DNA from: Pseudomonadota bacterium
GTDB lineage: Bacteria > Pseudomonadota > Gammaproteobacteria > Burkholderiales > Thiobacillaceae
Direction of reading: 5' to 3'
Assembly (NCBI GenBank): GCA_030836725.1
Contig: JAUPLV010000042.1
Coordinates: forward strand, 1 to 14,242
Length of the DNA: 14,242 nt
The notes under the pieces were generated by a model. The model was not told the origin of the DNA. It searched no databases and saw nothing but the letters and a program-made list of their open reading frames with translations. How positions within the stretch are numbered: the first letter of the stretch is position 1; every line of letters begins with the position of its first letter. A program made the translations under genes and the position numbers. Shown here in pieces: positions 1 through 7,871 of this stretch.

Positions 1-1
1 G

Positions 2-250
2 CGCCTCGCATTGCAGACACTGATCGACCAGACCCAGCAGTGCGTAAACGGCTGGGTGCGCGTCAAGCTATACAAGGGCAACGTGATCGTCGTCGGCCGC
101 GATTCGAAGACCGATTCGCTGTTCGATTCGACCATCGCCACCTTCGAGGACGACGCCGGCGCCTACGACCAGAAGGACGCAGGCGGTTTCATCAAACTCA
201 ACGCGCTGCGCATGCGCATCGCAGCCAAACTCGACGCACGGAGAAAATAA
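2..250 (+). CDS. argG: Argininosuccinate synthase, C-terminal end (partial)
   Basis: This is the last 82 or so codons of argininosuccinate synthase, cut by the left edge; the reading frame enters at base 2. The enzyme joins citrulline and aspartate with ATP to give argininosuccinate, the penultimate step of arginine synthesis, in the cytosol. The segment shows the family's C-terminal signature, VRVKLYKGNVIVVGR, then SLFD, ATFEDD and GFIKLNALRMRI, just before the stop. It ends at TAA 2 bases before ppnP, and the ribosome binding site of ppnP (GGAG, 240-243) lies inside its last codons, which suggests one transcript with the genes that follow. The TTG at base 11 is internal, not a start. The active-site half of the protein is outside the window and cannot be judged. 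Confidence 0.95.
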   Translation, partial: RLALQTLIDQTQQCVNGWVRVKLYKGNVIVVGRDSKTDSLFDSTIATFEDDAGAYDQKDAGGFIKLNALRMRIAAKLDARRK

Positions 251-252
251 GC

Positions 253-567
253 ATGTCCCAGTTCGATAATGTCGCCGTCTACAAACAGGCCAACGTCTAC
301 TTCGACGGCAAGTGCGTTTCGCACACCGTGCAGTTTCCGGACGGCAGCAAAAAATCGGTCGGCGTGATCCTGCCGTCCACGCTCACTTTCAACACCGGCG
401 CTCCGGAAATCATGGAAACGGTGGCGGGCGCGTGCCGCGTCAAACTGGCGGGCGAGAGCGAGTGGAAAGCCTACGGCGCCGGGCAGTCGTTCAACGTGCC
501 GGGCAATTCCAGCTTCGACATCGAAGTCTCCGGCGAGCCGTATCACTACGTCTGCCATTTCGCCTGA
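253..567 (+). CDS. ppnP: Pyrimidine/purine nucleoside phosphorylase (PpnP, DUF1255)
   Basis: A 104-residue single-domain cupin-like protein of the PpnP/YaiE family. Family members catalyse phosphorolysis of several nucleosides to the free base and ribose-1-phosphate. Conserved blocks visible here are SVGVILP (about residues 35-41), TFNTGAPEIMETVAG, the WKAYGAGQSFNVPG loop and the terminal YVCHFA. E. coli PpnP is 94 residues; this one is about 10 longer, mainly at the N-terminus. The ATG at 253 is supported by GGAG at 240-243 with a 9-base spacer and lies 2 bases after the argG stop, so it is probably cotranscribed with argG. Its stop is 3 bases before the BPH gene. A longer overlapping frame starting at base 40 only reads through argG out of frame and is not a plausible start. 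Confidence 0.93.
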   Translation: MSQFDNVAVYKQANVYFDGKCVSHTVQFPDGSKKSVGVILPSTLTFNTGAPEIMETVAGACRVKLAGESEWKAYGAGQSFNVPGNSSFDIEVSGEPYHYVCHFA

Positions 568-570
568 GCG

Positions 571-1146
571 ATGACCACCGTCACCGTCGTCAGGAAGAAT
601 GGCCGCATCGCGATTGCGGCCGACACGCTGACGAAGTGGGGCGGCGGCAAGGAGTCCGCCGAGTACGTGGCGAACCATGAGAAGATCATCCGCGTCGGCG
701 ACAGCTATGTTGCGATCACCGGCTCGGCCACCTTCAAGCTGATCCTGGCGGACTATTTTTCCTCGCTTGAGGCGCCGCCGCGGTTCGATTCGGCGGCGGA
801 CATCTTCCGTGCGTGGAACAGCCTGCACGGTGCCCTCAAGGAGCACTACTATCTACAGACCGGCGAGGACAAGGAAGAAGATCTGGAATCTTCGCGCATG
901 GATGTGCTGATCGCCAACCCGCACGGGATTTTCGGCGTCGCGGCGCACCGAACGGTGCAGGAGTTCTCGAAGTTCTATGCTTATGGAAGCGGCAGCTCGT
1001 ATGCGCTGGGGGCGATGTATGCGGCCTACCGCGCATCCACGCTCGACGCCGAGGCCTTGGCGCGGCTGGGGGTGATGGCCGCGGCCGAATTTCATGATGA
1101 AACCGGGTTGCCGGTGCAGTCGTTTGCGATGGATGTTGAGGAGTAA
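571..1146 (+). CDS. Betaproteobacterial proteasome homologue (BPH), Ntn-hydrolase peptidase
   Basis: A 191-residue protein resembling HslV and the 20S proteasome beta subunit. The N-terminus reads MTTVTVVRKNGRIAIAADTLTKWGG, which parallels the HslV start (TTIV-VRRNG-VIAGD). After Met removal Thr2 would be the nucleophile; Asp18 matches catalytic Asp17, and Lys38 in NHEKIIRVGD matches Lys33 after a small insertion. The following YVAITGSATFKLIL matches the GFAG-type strand, and the C-terminal third contains YAYGSGSSYALGAMYAAY, a typical beta-subunit GSG region. It is somewhat longer than HslV (about 175). The BPH family was described from betaproteobacteria, including Thiobacillus, and forms double-ring particles. 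No hslU or other AAA+ unfoldase lies in the window, so the partner is unknown. It starts 3 bases after ppnP with only a weak ribosome binding site, suggesting translational coupling. The family call is recalled, not searched. Confidence 0.85.
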   Translation: MTTVTVVRKNGRIAIAADTLTKWGGGKESAEYVANHEKIIRVGDSYVAITGSATFKLILADYFSSLEAPPRFDSAADIFRAWNSLHGALKEHYYLQTGEDKEEDLESSRMDVLIANPHGIFGVAAHRTVQEFSKFYAYGSGSSYALGAMYAAYRASTLDAEALARLGVMAAAEFHDETGLPVQSFAMDVEE

Positions 1147-1151
1147 TCAAG

Positions 1152-1637
1152 GTGCCGAGTTTTGATATCGTGTCCGAGGTCGACAAGCAGGAAGTCCGCA
1201 ATGCGGTCGACCAGGTGAACAAGGAAGTGTCCACCCGCTTCGATTTCAAGGGTTCCGATGCGCGCGTCGAGCAGGCGGACTACGTGCTGACGGTGCATGC
1301 GGACACCGAGTTTCAGCTCGACCAGGTGCAGGAGATCCTCGCGCAGAAGCTTGCCAAGCGCAGCGTCGACGTGAAGTGCCTGGAGCTCGGCAGCGTCGAG
1401 AAAGTCTCGGGCAACAAGGTCAAGCGCAGCGTGATGGTGAAGACCGGCGTCGAAACCGAGCTGGCGAAGAAGATCGTCAAGTGCATCAAGGACAGCAAGC
1501 TCAAGGTGCAGGCCAGCATCCAGGGCGACACGGTGCGTGTGTCCGGCGCCAAGCGCGACCTGCTGCAGGATACGATCGCGCTGGTGCGCAAGAGCATCAC
1601 CGATTTCCCGCTGCAGTATCAGAATTTCCGCGACTGA
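1152..1637 (+). CDS. yajQ: YajQ-family nucleotide-binding protein (DUF520)
   Basis: A 161-residue protein with the complete YajQ/UPF0234 pattern: MPSFDIVSEVDKQEVRNAVDQ at the start, then TRFDFKGSDARVE, a VKCLELGSVEKVSG middle, and a QASIQGDTVRVSGAKRDLLQ segment with LQYQNFRD at the end. The family has two ferredoxin-like domains. Members bind nucleotides, and the Xanthomonas and Pseudomonas homologues bind cyclic di-GMP and act on transcription; which activity applies here cannot be read from sequence. The start is GTG at 1152, chosen because GAGGAG at 1138-1143 sits 8 bases upstream and the protein then begins exactly like its relatives. It lies 5 bases after the BPH stop, and its ribosome binding site overlaps the last BPH codons, so the two genes are very probably cotranscribed. 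Confidence 0.95.
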   Translation: MPSFDIVSEVDKQEVRNAVDQVNKEVSTRFDFKGSDARVEQADYVLTVHADTEFQLDQVQEILAQKLAKRSVDVKCLELGSVEKVSGNKVKRSVMVKTGVETELAKKIVKCIKDSKLKVQASIQGDTVRVSGAKRDLLQDTIALVRKSITDFPLQYQNFRD

Positions 1638-1663
1638 CCTGCACATTCACAACTCAAATCATG

Positions 1664-1672
1664 AGGAGGTGA
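1664..1672 (+). promoter_or_regulatory. Very strong Shine-Dalgarno site for the DJ-1 gene
   Basis: AGGAGGTGA is a 9-base perfect complement to the 3' end of 16S rRNA, with 5 bases between AGGAGG and the ATG at 1675. It is by far the best ribosome binding site in the window and fixes the DJ-1 start. It suggests this gene is translated more heavily than, or independently of, the genes upstream. A three-codon ATG-AGG-AGG-TGA frame runs through the site and is probably meaningless. Confidence 0.85.
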
Positions 1673-1674
1673 GC

Positions 1675-2220
1675 ATGGCCAAGGTTCTGGTTCCCCTGGC
1701 GGACGGCTGCGAAGAGATCGAAGCCGTCACCATCGTCGACCTGCTGCGCCGCGCCGGCATCGAGGTGGTGACCGCCGGCCTCAAGCCCGGCATCGTCAAG
1801 GCCAGCCGCGGCGTGCAGCTGGTGCCGGACGTCACGCTCGACGTGGCCTTGCAGGACGATTACGACATGGTGGTGCTGCCGGGAGGCATGCCGGGCGCAT
1901 CGCACCTGAAGGACGATGCGCGCATTCTCGATCTGCTGAAAAGAATGGCGGCCGCCGGTAAATATACCGCCGCCATTTGTGCCGCGCCGATGGTGCTGGC
2001 CGAGGCCGGTTTGCTCAAGGGCAAGCAGGCGACAAGCTACCCCGGCTTTCTCGATGCGCTGCCCGGCGTCACCGTCAGCTCGGCGGCAGTGGTCCAGGAC
2101 GGCAAGGTGTTGACCTCGCGCGGCGCCGGAACGGCGATGGATTTTGCGCTGGTGCTGGTTGAAACGCTGAAGGGTGCAGCCATTCGCCAGCAGGTCGAGG
2201 CCGCCCTGGTCAGGCCGTAG
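1675..2220 (+). CDS. DJ-1/PfpI (YajL/ThiJ) family protein
   Basis: A 181-residue DJ-1 superfamily protein, close to the usual length. The nucleophile is Cys102 in AAICAAPMVLAEAGLLKGK, on the nucleophile elbow. The acidic partner is Glu16 in DGCEEIEAVT, equivalent to Glu18 of human DJ-1. VVLPGGMPGA (about residues 66-75) forms the conserved glycine-rich loop, and TSYPGF and LTSRGAGTAMDFAL are further family motifs. It most resembles the YajL/human DJ-1 branch, whose members protect against oxidative and carbonyl stress; chaperone, glyoxalase and deglycase activities have all been proposed and partly disputed. It is cytosolic. It follows yajQ by 37 bases and has its own strong ribosome binding site. 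The much longer frame beginning at 1537 is inside yajQ and is not real. Confidence 0.93.
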   Translation: MAKVLVPLADGCEEIEAVTIVDLLRRAGIEVVTAGLKPGIVKASRGVQLVPDVTLDVALQDDYDMVVLPGGMPGASHLKDDARILDLLKRMAAAGKYTAAICAAPMVLAEAGLLKGKQATSYPGFLDALPGVTVSSAAVVQDGKVLTSRGAGTAMDFALVLVETLKGAAIRQQVEAALVRP

Positions 2221-2343
2221 CCTGCGTGCCTCTGGATTCGATCTTCCATCGGGCGATGCGATAAGCAGGATGGCAGAGCCTGGATGGTTTTGCCCAATGT
2301 CCGCAAGACTGGAATGGGCTGACGACTGTTTTACTGGATAGCC

Positions 2344-4077
2344 TTGTCTGCGCGCTTTCTCAAAATGGCTGTGTTTCTCGCCGCGCTGTGCGCGACGCCG
2401 GCGCACGCGCTGACGGTGGAGGTGGATGCGCCCGGGGAACTCAGGCCAATGCTGGATCGGTATCTTGAAGCGGCGCGGGCGGCACGGCTTGGTGAGGCGC
2501 TGAGCGACGAGGAAGTGGCGCGGCTGCGTAGCCTGAGCGCGGAAACCGCGCGCGAGCTGCTGGCGACGGAGGGGTATTTTTTGCCCGTGATCGACAGCAC
2601 GATGACGCGGTCGGGGAACGACTGGGCGCTGCGTTATGCGGTGACGCCGGGGCCGCGAACCCGGGTTCGCGCCTTGATGATCGATTTTTCCGGCGCGCTG
2701 GCCGGTTCGGACCGGGATCGCCTGCGCGCGCGCAGCGAGCGCAATTTTTCGCTGAAGCCGGGCATGCCGTTTCGCCAGGCCGACTGGGATATCGCCAAGA
2801 CGGAGTTGCTGGGGCCGCTGCTGACCGGTCGTTATCCGGCGGCACGGATCGCGGCGAGCGAGGCGAGGATCGACCCCGCTTCCCAGGCTGCGGATTTGAC
2901 GCTGACGGTGGACAGCGGCCCGGCGTTTTTCTACGGCCAGCCGGTCATCAGCGGAAGCCGGCGTTATCCCGAGTCGATCATCCGCAATTTGAGCCCGCTG
3001 AAACCCGGCCAGCCGGTCAGGTTGCAGGAATTGCTCGACTATCAGACGGCGCTCGATTTGAGCGGCTATTACGCGCAGGCCTCGGTGCGAATCGAGCCCG
3101 ACCCGGCGCTGGCAGCAGCCGTGCCGATCCGGGTGGAGGTGGTGGAGCGGCCGGAAAAGCTGTTCAGCCTGGGCGCCGGCATCAGCACCGATACCGGCGC
3201 GCGGGTGCAGTCGTCGTGGCTGCATCGGGATATTCTGGATCGGGGATTGCGCCTGAAGCTCGATGCTCGGCTTGAAACGGACCGGCAGACCGGCGCGGCG
3301 GAACTGGCCTGGCCACGCAACGCCAGCGGCTATGAGAACAGTCTCGGCCTGCAGCACAAGCAGGAAGACATCGAAGGCCAGGAAACGCGTTCCACCGTGC
3401 TGGCCGCCAAGCGCAGCCGCACCCGCGGCCAGATCGAAACCACTCTGTCATTGCAGTACCAGACCGAACGGCAGGAAATCGGCGATGTGCTGAGCGCGCA
3501 CAACCAGGCGCTGTCGGCCAATTACGCGTGGACCCGGCGCACGGTGGGGCGCGCGTTCTACCCGCGGCGCGGCCACGTTCTTACCCTGCAGGGCGGCGGT
3601 GCGCTGCAGGCCTTGCTGTCGGACACGTCTTTCGCGCGTCTGTATGGCCGCCATACCCAGTATTTCCCGGCCGGTGAAAATGGGCGCCTGATCCTGCGCG
3701 GCGAACTCGGCAGCGTGCTGGCGCAGACACGCGACGGCATTCCAACCGATTTTCTGTTCCGTGCCGGCGGCGACAACTCGGTGCGTGGCTACGCCTACCA
3801 GAGCCTGGGGCGCACGCTGGAAGGCGGGGTGGCGTCGGTGCGCTATCTCGCCACCGGCAGCGTCGAATACAACCGTTTCTTTGAAGGCAACTGGGGCATG
3901 GCGCTGTTCGTCGATGCGGGCGACGCGGCCGACAGCCCCGGTGCCCTGTCGCCCGTATTCGGTTATGGCGTCGGTGCGCGCTACCGCTCGCCGGTGGGCC
4001 CGATCAATCTCGACCTGGCGTATGGCCAGGCCGTCGAGGAGTTCCGCCTGCATTTCTCGCTCGGGGTGTCATTTTGA
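2344..4077 (+). CDS. tamA: TamA, outer-membrane Omp85-family assembly protein
   Basis: A 577-residue protein, the same length as E. coli TamA. The first 22 residues are a signal peptide: positively charged start (SARFLK), hydrophobic core (MAVFLAALCATP) and cleavage site AHA before LTVEV. Residues of about 23-270 are three POTRA-like repeats, and about 273-577 form the Omp85 beta-barrel. The barrel has the lid-lock motif VRGY at 480-483 followed by LG, and the protein ends in phenylalanine (LGVSF), as outer-membrane barrels do. With TamB it helps insert proteins into, and probably moves lipids to, the outer membrane. TTG at 2344 is preferred to the ATG at 2365, because the ATG would lose the charged part of the signal peptide. 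No other common start (ATG, GTG or TTG) lies between 2344 and the in-frame stop at 2320-2322. The ribosome binding site is poor (GGAT, 2336-2339). The last bases overlap tamB. Confidence 0.93.
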   Translation: MSARFLKMAVFLAALCATPAHALTVEVDAPGELRPMLDRYLEAARAARLGEALSDEEVARLRSLSAETARELLATEGYFLPVIDSTMTRSGNDWALRYAVTPGPRTRVRALMIDFSGALAGSDRDRLRARSERNFSLKPGMPFRQADWDIAKTELLGPLLTGRYPAARIAASEARIDPASQAADLTLTVDSGPAFFYGQPVISGSRRYPESIIRNLSPLKPGQPVRLQELLDYQTALDLSGYYAQASVRIEPDPALAAAVPIRVEVVERPEKLFSLGAGISTDTGARVQSSWLHRDILDRGLRLKLDARLETDRQTGAAELAWPRNASGYENSLGLQHKQEDIEGQETRSTVLAAKRSRTRGQIETTLSLQYQTERQEIGDVLSAHNQALSANYAWTRRTVGRAFYPRRGHVLTLQGGGALQALLSDTSFARLYGRHTQYFPAGENGRLILRGELGSVLAQTRDGIPTDFLFRAGGDNSVRGYAYQSLGRTLEGGVASVRYLATGSVEYNRFFEGNWGMALFVDAGDAADSPGALSPVFGYGVGARYRSPVGPINLDLAYGQAVEEFRLHFSLGVSF

Positions 4078-7000
4078 AGCGCGTTGCCTGGGGGCTGGGG
4101 TCGCTATTGGCCGCTTTGGCCGTACTGGTTTTGGTGGTGTTGTGGCTGACCACCACGGCCACGGGATTTTTGTGGCTGGCAAAACAGGCTACGCCGTTGA
4201 GCGATGGTCGCCTGGTGCTCGAAGGCGTGGAAGGTCATTTGGGCGCTTCGGTCCGCATCCAGAAACTGATCGTCAAGACGGATACGCAGCGCATTACCCT
4301 GCAGCAGGTGAAACTGGACTGGCAGCCCCGATCGCTGTGGCATCGACTGATCGAGATCGACCTGCTGGCTGCGCAACACGCACGGGTGGATATTCTTAAA
4401 AAAGATCCCACCCCCCCGGCCTATCCTGGCACCTTGCGCTGGCTGCTGGACATCCGGGTGGCCGCGTGGGATGTGGCGCAACTCGACGTGGTCGACAAGG
4501 GGCAGACGCTGCGCTTCAACGCGCTGCATGGCAAGGTGGATGGCAGGGGCGACCGCTTTGACTTTACTGCCGCAGCCGGGACGCCGTGGGCGGACGTGAA
4601 TGGACGGTTCGGTATCCAGAAGGATGCACCGTTCAAATTGCAGGGCCGGTTCAACGCGATTCGGAACACGCCTGTGCCGGTGCAGGCCACACTCGGACTG
4701 ATGGGCGAACTGGCGGCGATTGATTTCAAGCTGGATGCCCTGGCTGAAGGCATGAATGTCATGGCCAGCGGGCAAGCGGCGCCGTTTGCGCGCGTGCGTT
4801 TACCCCGGCTGTTGGTGGCCGGCGAGGGCATCGACCCGCGCCAGTTCGTGGCCGGCGCGCCCAGCGCCGATCTGGCGTTTTCCGGGATATTCGAGGGCCA
4901 GCCGGGCGAGCGCCTGCTCGGCACCTTCAGCCTTTCCAACCGGAGGCCCGGGCGCCTCGACCAGGATCGCCTGCCGCTGGCCAACCTGACCGGCGCGGTG
5001 CTGGGCGACAGCATCCACGCCGACGTCAGCGACCTGGCCATCGACCTCGGCGCGGCCGGGCAATTCACCGGCGACGGCCAGTGGCGCGACGGCCGCTTTA
5101 CGGTGAATCTGGAAAGCCCGCGCCTCGACCTCGCCGGGCTACACCGCGACCTCAATGCCACCCGCATGCGCGTAGTGTTGCAGCTGGCGGGCGATGCGGC
5201 GCGCCAGACGCTCGACGGCGAGGTGACCGAAACCTGGGGCCAGGGTCGCTTCGCCCTCAGCCATGCCGACGCGACCCTGCGGCTGGAGTCGGCAAACTTC
5301 AGCGGCCAGGCAGGACGCCTGACCGCGCAGGGCGAACTGCATCTCGATGCCGGCCGTGCGTTCTCCGCCGAATTCGACGCCACGCAGATCAACCCGGCGC
5401 GTTTCGGAAAATTCCCGCGCGGGCGGCTGAATGCGCGCGGCGAGGCGAGCGGCGCGCTGGCGCCCGAGCTGCGCCTGCAAACGCAGTTCACCCTGCCGCC
5501 GGGCCAGCTCGAAGGCCAGCCGGTAACCGGGCGGGGCCGGCTGCGCTACGAAAACCGGCATCTTGCCGACGCCGACATCGATCTGAACCTGGCCGGCAAT
5601 CTGGCGAAGCTGAAAGGCGCTTTTGGCCGTGCCGGCGACCGCCTCGATTGGGACATCGATGCGCCGGCGCTGGCGCGTCTGAACCTCGGCCTGGCCGGGC
5701 GCCTGACCAGTAGCGGCAGCGTCAGCGGCGACCCCGCCACGCCGCGGGTCGAGGCGGTGCTGGTCGCCAGCGGTCTGCAACTGCCGGGCGAGATCGCCGC
5801 CGATACGCTGAACTTGAAACTCGACCTGCAGGCCGAGGCGAACGGAGCCTTCAACGGCCAGCTCGATGCGCGCGGGGTGACGCTGGCCGGGCAGCGCTTG
5901 AATACGCTCCGTGCCATTCTGCGGGGACGCCGTGACGAGCACACGCTGGCGCTCGACGCCCGCATGCCCGACTGGCAGATGACCGCGAGCCTGGCGGGTG
6001 GACTGGACGCAAGCCGGGCGTGGCGAGGCCGGTTGACCCAGGCCGAAGTGCAGGGGGCCTGGCCGATGCGCCTGATGGGACCCGCCGACCTGCTGCTGTC
6101 GCGCGAGCAGCAGCAGGTGAGCCAACTGGCGCTGACGCTGGCGGGCGGCCGGGTGACGGTCGAGCAATTCAGCCGCCAGGGCGCGCGGCTGGCCAGCCGG
6201 GGCGCGCTCGACAACCTGCCGCTGGCGCCTTTGCTCAGCCTGCAGGAGAAGCCGCTGCCGTTCACCACGGATCTGCGGGTAAACGGCGACTGGAACCTGC
6301 GCCTGGGCGACACCCTCGACGGCCGGGTGCGTCTCATTCGCCAGAGCGGCGATGTCCGGCTGACCGATCCGGAAGTGAATCTGGGCTTGAGCGCGCTCGG
6401 ACTGGAACTCGATGCCGAAGCCAGCCGCGTGACCGCTCGCCTGCGGGCCGATTCGAGCGACTCCGGATCGGTGCGCGCCGAAGGCCGTGCGACGCTGGAA
6501 CGCGAGGGCGCCGGCTTCATCCTGCCGCGCACCGCGCCGCTGGCCTGGACTGCGCAACTCAACTTGCCCGATCTGCGCCTGGCGAGGCCGTTCATCCCGG
6601 TCGGCATCCGCGCCGACGCCCGCCTCGACGCCCGGCTCACGGGGAGCGGCAGCCTGGCCGCGCCGCGCATCGACGGCCGGATCGATGCCGACGCGATCCG
6701 CTTTGCCATGCCCGAGGAAGGCATCGCCATCACCGATGGCATATTGAAACTGGTGCTGGAGGACGACCGCGTGCGGGTGCAGGAAGGCGTGCTGAAAGGC
6801 CGCAGCGGGCGTATCGTGGTGAGCGGCGAGGCGCAGTTGAAAAACCCGCAGGCTGGGCTCACGCTGACCTTTGAAAAATTTTCCGCCGTCAACCGCAGCG
6901 ATCGCCAGGTGATCGTGTCCGGCAGCACCCGGCTCAATCTCGACTCCAGGCGACTGCTGCTCACCGGCGAACTCAGCGCCGACCGCGCCCGCCTGGAAAT

Positions 7001-7796
7001 GCAGGAAGCCAGCCGCCCCTCGCTGTCGCCCGATGTCGTCGTCGCCGGCCAGCCGCCGCGCGAAAAAACCGTCGCCCAGCGCATCCCGCTGCAGTTCGAT
7101 CTCAAGCTCAACCTGGGCGAGGATTTCCTGTTCAAGGGCGCCGGACTCGATGCGCGCCTGGGCGGCCAGTTGCGCGTGTTCACGGTGAACGAGTCGCCGC
7201 GAGGCGAAGGCCGCATCCAGGTGGTTGAAGGGCGCTATGCGGCCTATGGACAATCGCTTGTCATCGAGCGCGGCGTGCTCAGTTTCATCGGCCCGATCGG
7301 CAATCCGGGGATCGACGTCCTGGCGGTACGCAAGACGCCCAGGGTCAAGGCCGGCGTGCAGGTCAGGGGCACGGTGCAGCGCCCGGTGGTGACGCTGTAT
7401 TCCGACCCGGCGCTGCCCGATACCGAGAAACTCGCCTGGCTGGTGCTCGGGCATGGCCTGGAAAGCGGCGGCGAGCAGGAATTTGCCTTGATGCAGATTG
7501 CCGCCGGGGCGTTGCTGGGGCAGGCGGAATCCGTGGGGTTCCAGGCACAGCTTGCCGATGCGCTGGGGATCGAAACTTTTTCCGTGCGCGCGGGCGAGGG
7601 CGAGGATATCGCCGCCGCCGTGGTCAGCGTCGGAAAACGGCTGACCTCGCGCGCCATGCTGAGCTACGAGCAGAGCATCGACGGGCTGAACCGGGTGGTG
7701 AAAGTGCTGTACCAACTGTCTCCGCATGTTCGGCTGGAAGCGCAGGCGGGCGAGCAAAGCAGTTTCGATGTGTTCTACACACGGGAATACGACTGA
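4074..7796 (+). CDS. tamB: TamB, inner-membrane-anchored translocation and assembly protein
   Basis: A 1240-residue protein, close to E. coli TamB (1259). An uncleaved N-terminal membrane anchor covers about residues 4-25 (VAWGLGSLLAALAVLVLVVLWL). The long middle is made of repeated beta-strand units of the AsmA-like/repeating-beta-groove type, forming a hydrophobic channel across the periplasm. The C-terminal TamB domain (DUF490) is clear: GPIGNPGIDVLAVRK around residue 1077, PVVTLYSDPALPDTEKLAWLVLG, then FSVRAGE and a final YTREYD. It works with TamA and belongs to the family now also linked to phospholipid transport. The start is TTG at 4074 inside TTGA, sharing 4 bases with the tamA stop; GGGGTG at 4063-4068 can serve as its ribosome binding site. 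A long antisense frame covers much of this gene, but it is a G+C artefact. Confidence 0.95.
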   Translation: MKRVAWGLGSLLAALAVLVLVVLWLTTTATGFLWLAKQATPLSDGRLVLEGVEGHLGASVRIQKLIVKTDTQRITLQQVKLDWQPRSLWHRLIEIDLLAAQHARVDILKKDPTPPAYPGTLRWLLDIRVAAWDVAQLDVVDKGQTLRFNALHGKVDGRGDRFDFTAAAGTPWADVNGRFGIQKDAPFKLQGRFNAIRNTPVPVQATLGLMGELAAIDFKLDALAEGMNVMASGQAAPFARVRLPRLLVAGEGIDPRQFVAGAPSADLAFSGIFEGQPGERLLGTFSLSNRRPGRLDQDRLPLANLTGAVLGDSIHADVSDLAIDLGAAGQFTGDGQWRDGRFTVNLESPRLDLAGLHRDLNATRMRVVLQLAGDAARQTLDGEVTETWGQGRFALSHADATLRLESANFSGQAGRLTAQGELHLDAGRAFSAEFDATQINPARFGKFPRGRLNARGEASGALAPELRLQTQFTLPPGQLEGQPVTGRGRLRYENRHLADADIDLNLAGNLAKLKGAFGRAGDRLDWDIDAPALARLNLGLAGRLTSSGSVSGDPATPRVEAVLVASGLQLPGEIAADTLNLKLDLQAEANGAFNGQLDARGVTLAGQRLNTLRAILRGRRDEHTLALDARMPDWQMTASLAGGLDASRAWRGRLTQAEVQGAWPMRLMGPADLLLSREQQQVSQLALTLAGGRVTVEQFSRQGARLASRGALDNLPLAPLLSLQEKPLPFTTDLRVNGDWNLRLGDTLDGRVRLIRQSGDVRLTDPEVNLGLSALGLELDAEASRVTARLRADSSDSGSVRAEGRATLEREGAGFILPRTAPLAWTAQLNLPDLRLARPFIPVGIRADARLDARLTGSGSLAAPRIDGRIDADAIRFAMPEEGIAITDGILKLVLEDDRVRVQEGVLKGRSGRIVVSGEAQLKNPQAGLTLTFEKFSAVNRSDRQVIVSGSTRLNLDSRRLLLTGELSADRARLEMQEASRPSLSPDVVVAGQPPREKTVAQRIPLQFDLKLNLGEDFLFKGAGLDARLGGQLRVFTVNESPRGEGRIQVVEGRYAAYGQSLVIERGVLSFIGPIGNPGIDVLAVRKTPRVKAGVQVRGTVQRPVVTLYSDPALPDTEKLAWLVLGHGLESGGEQEFALMQIAAGALLGQAESVGFQAQLADALGIETFSVRAGEGEDIAAAVVSVGKRLTSRAMLSYEQSIDGLNRVVKVLYQLSPHVRLEAQAGEQSSFDVFYTREYD

Positions 7797-7835
7797 AAAG
7801 GCCTGTCCGCGAAGGATGAATATGCGGTTTCCTGG

Positions 7836-7864
7836 CTGAACCGATCAAGGCGGGATGTTAGAAT
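7836..7864 (+). promoter_or_regulatory. Candidate extended -10 promoter for surE–pcm–nlpD–rpoS
   Basis: TGTTAGAAT at 7856-7864 is a consensus extended -10 (TGn before TAGAAT, five of six). CTGAAC at 7836-7841, 17 bases upstream of the hexamer, is a weak -35, which is usual for extended -10 promoters. Counting from the -10, transcription would begin near 7871-7872, essentially on the ATG of the small leader ORF. It lies in the only sizeable gap (146 bases) before the surE cluster. The motif was found by eye and has no experimental support. Confidence 0.55.
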
Positions 7865-7871
7865 CGTGCGC

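Noticed and set aside
2211..2224. A 5-bp hairpin (CAGGC, loop CGTA, GCCTG) at the end of the DJ-1 gene.
   Set aside because: It is short and has no T-run after it; such stems are expected by chance at this G+C content.
2221..2343. Searched the 123 bases before tamA for a promoter or riboswitch.
   Set aside because: TTGCCC at 2290-2295 has no matching -10 at 16-18 bases, and no known riboswitch pattern is apparent.
1654..3357. A 567-codon open frame on the - strand across the DJ-1 gene and the first half of tamA.
   Set aside because: It spans two well-supported + strand genes and their gap, and its translation is Arg/Gln/His-rich with no recognisable domain.
5139..7757. An 872-codon open frame on the - strand opposite tamB.
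   Set aside because: It lies wholly opposite a clear TamB, its translation is low-complexity (His, Arg, Gln, Ala-rich) with no domain, and long antisense frames are expected in G+C-rich coding DNA.
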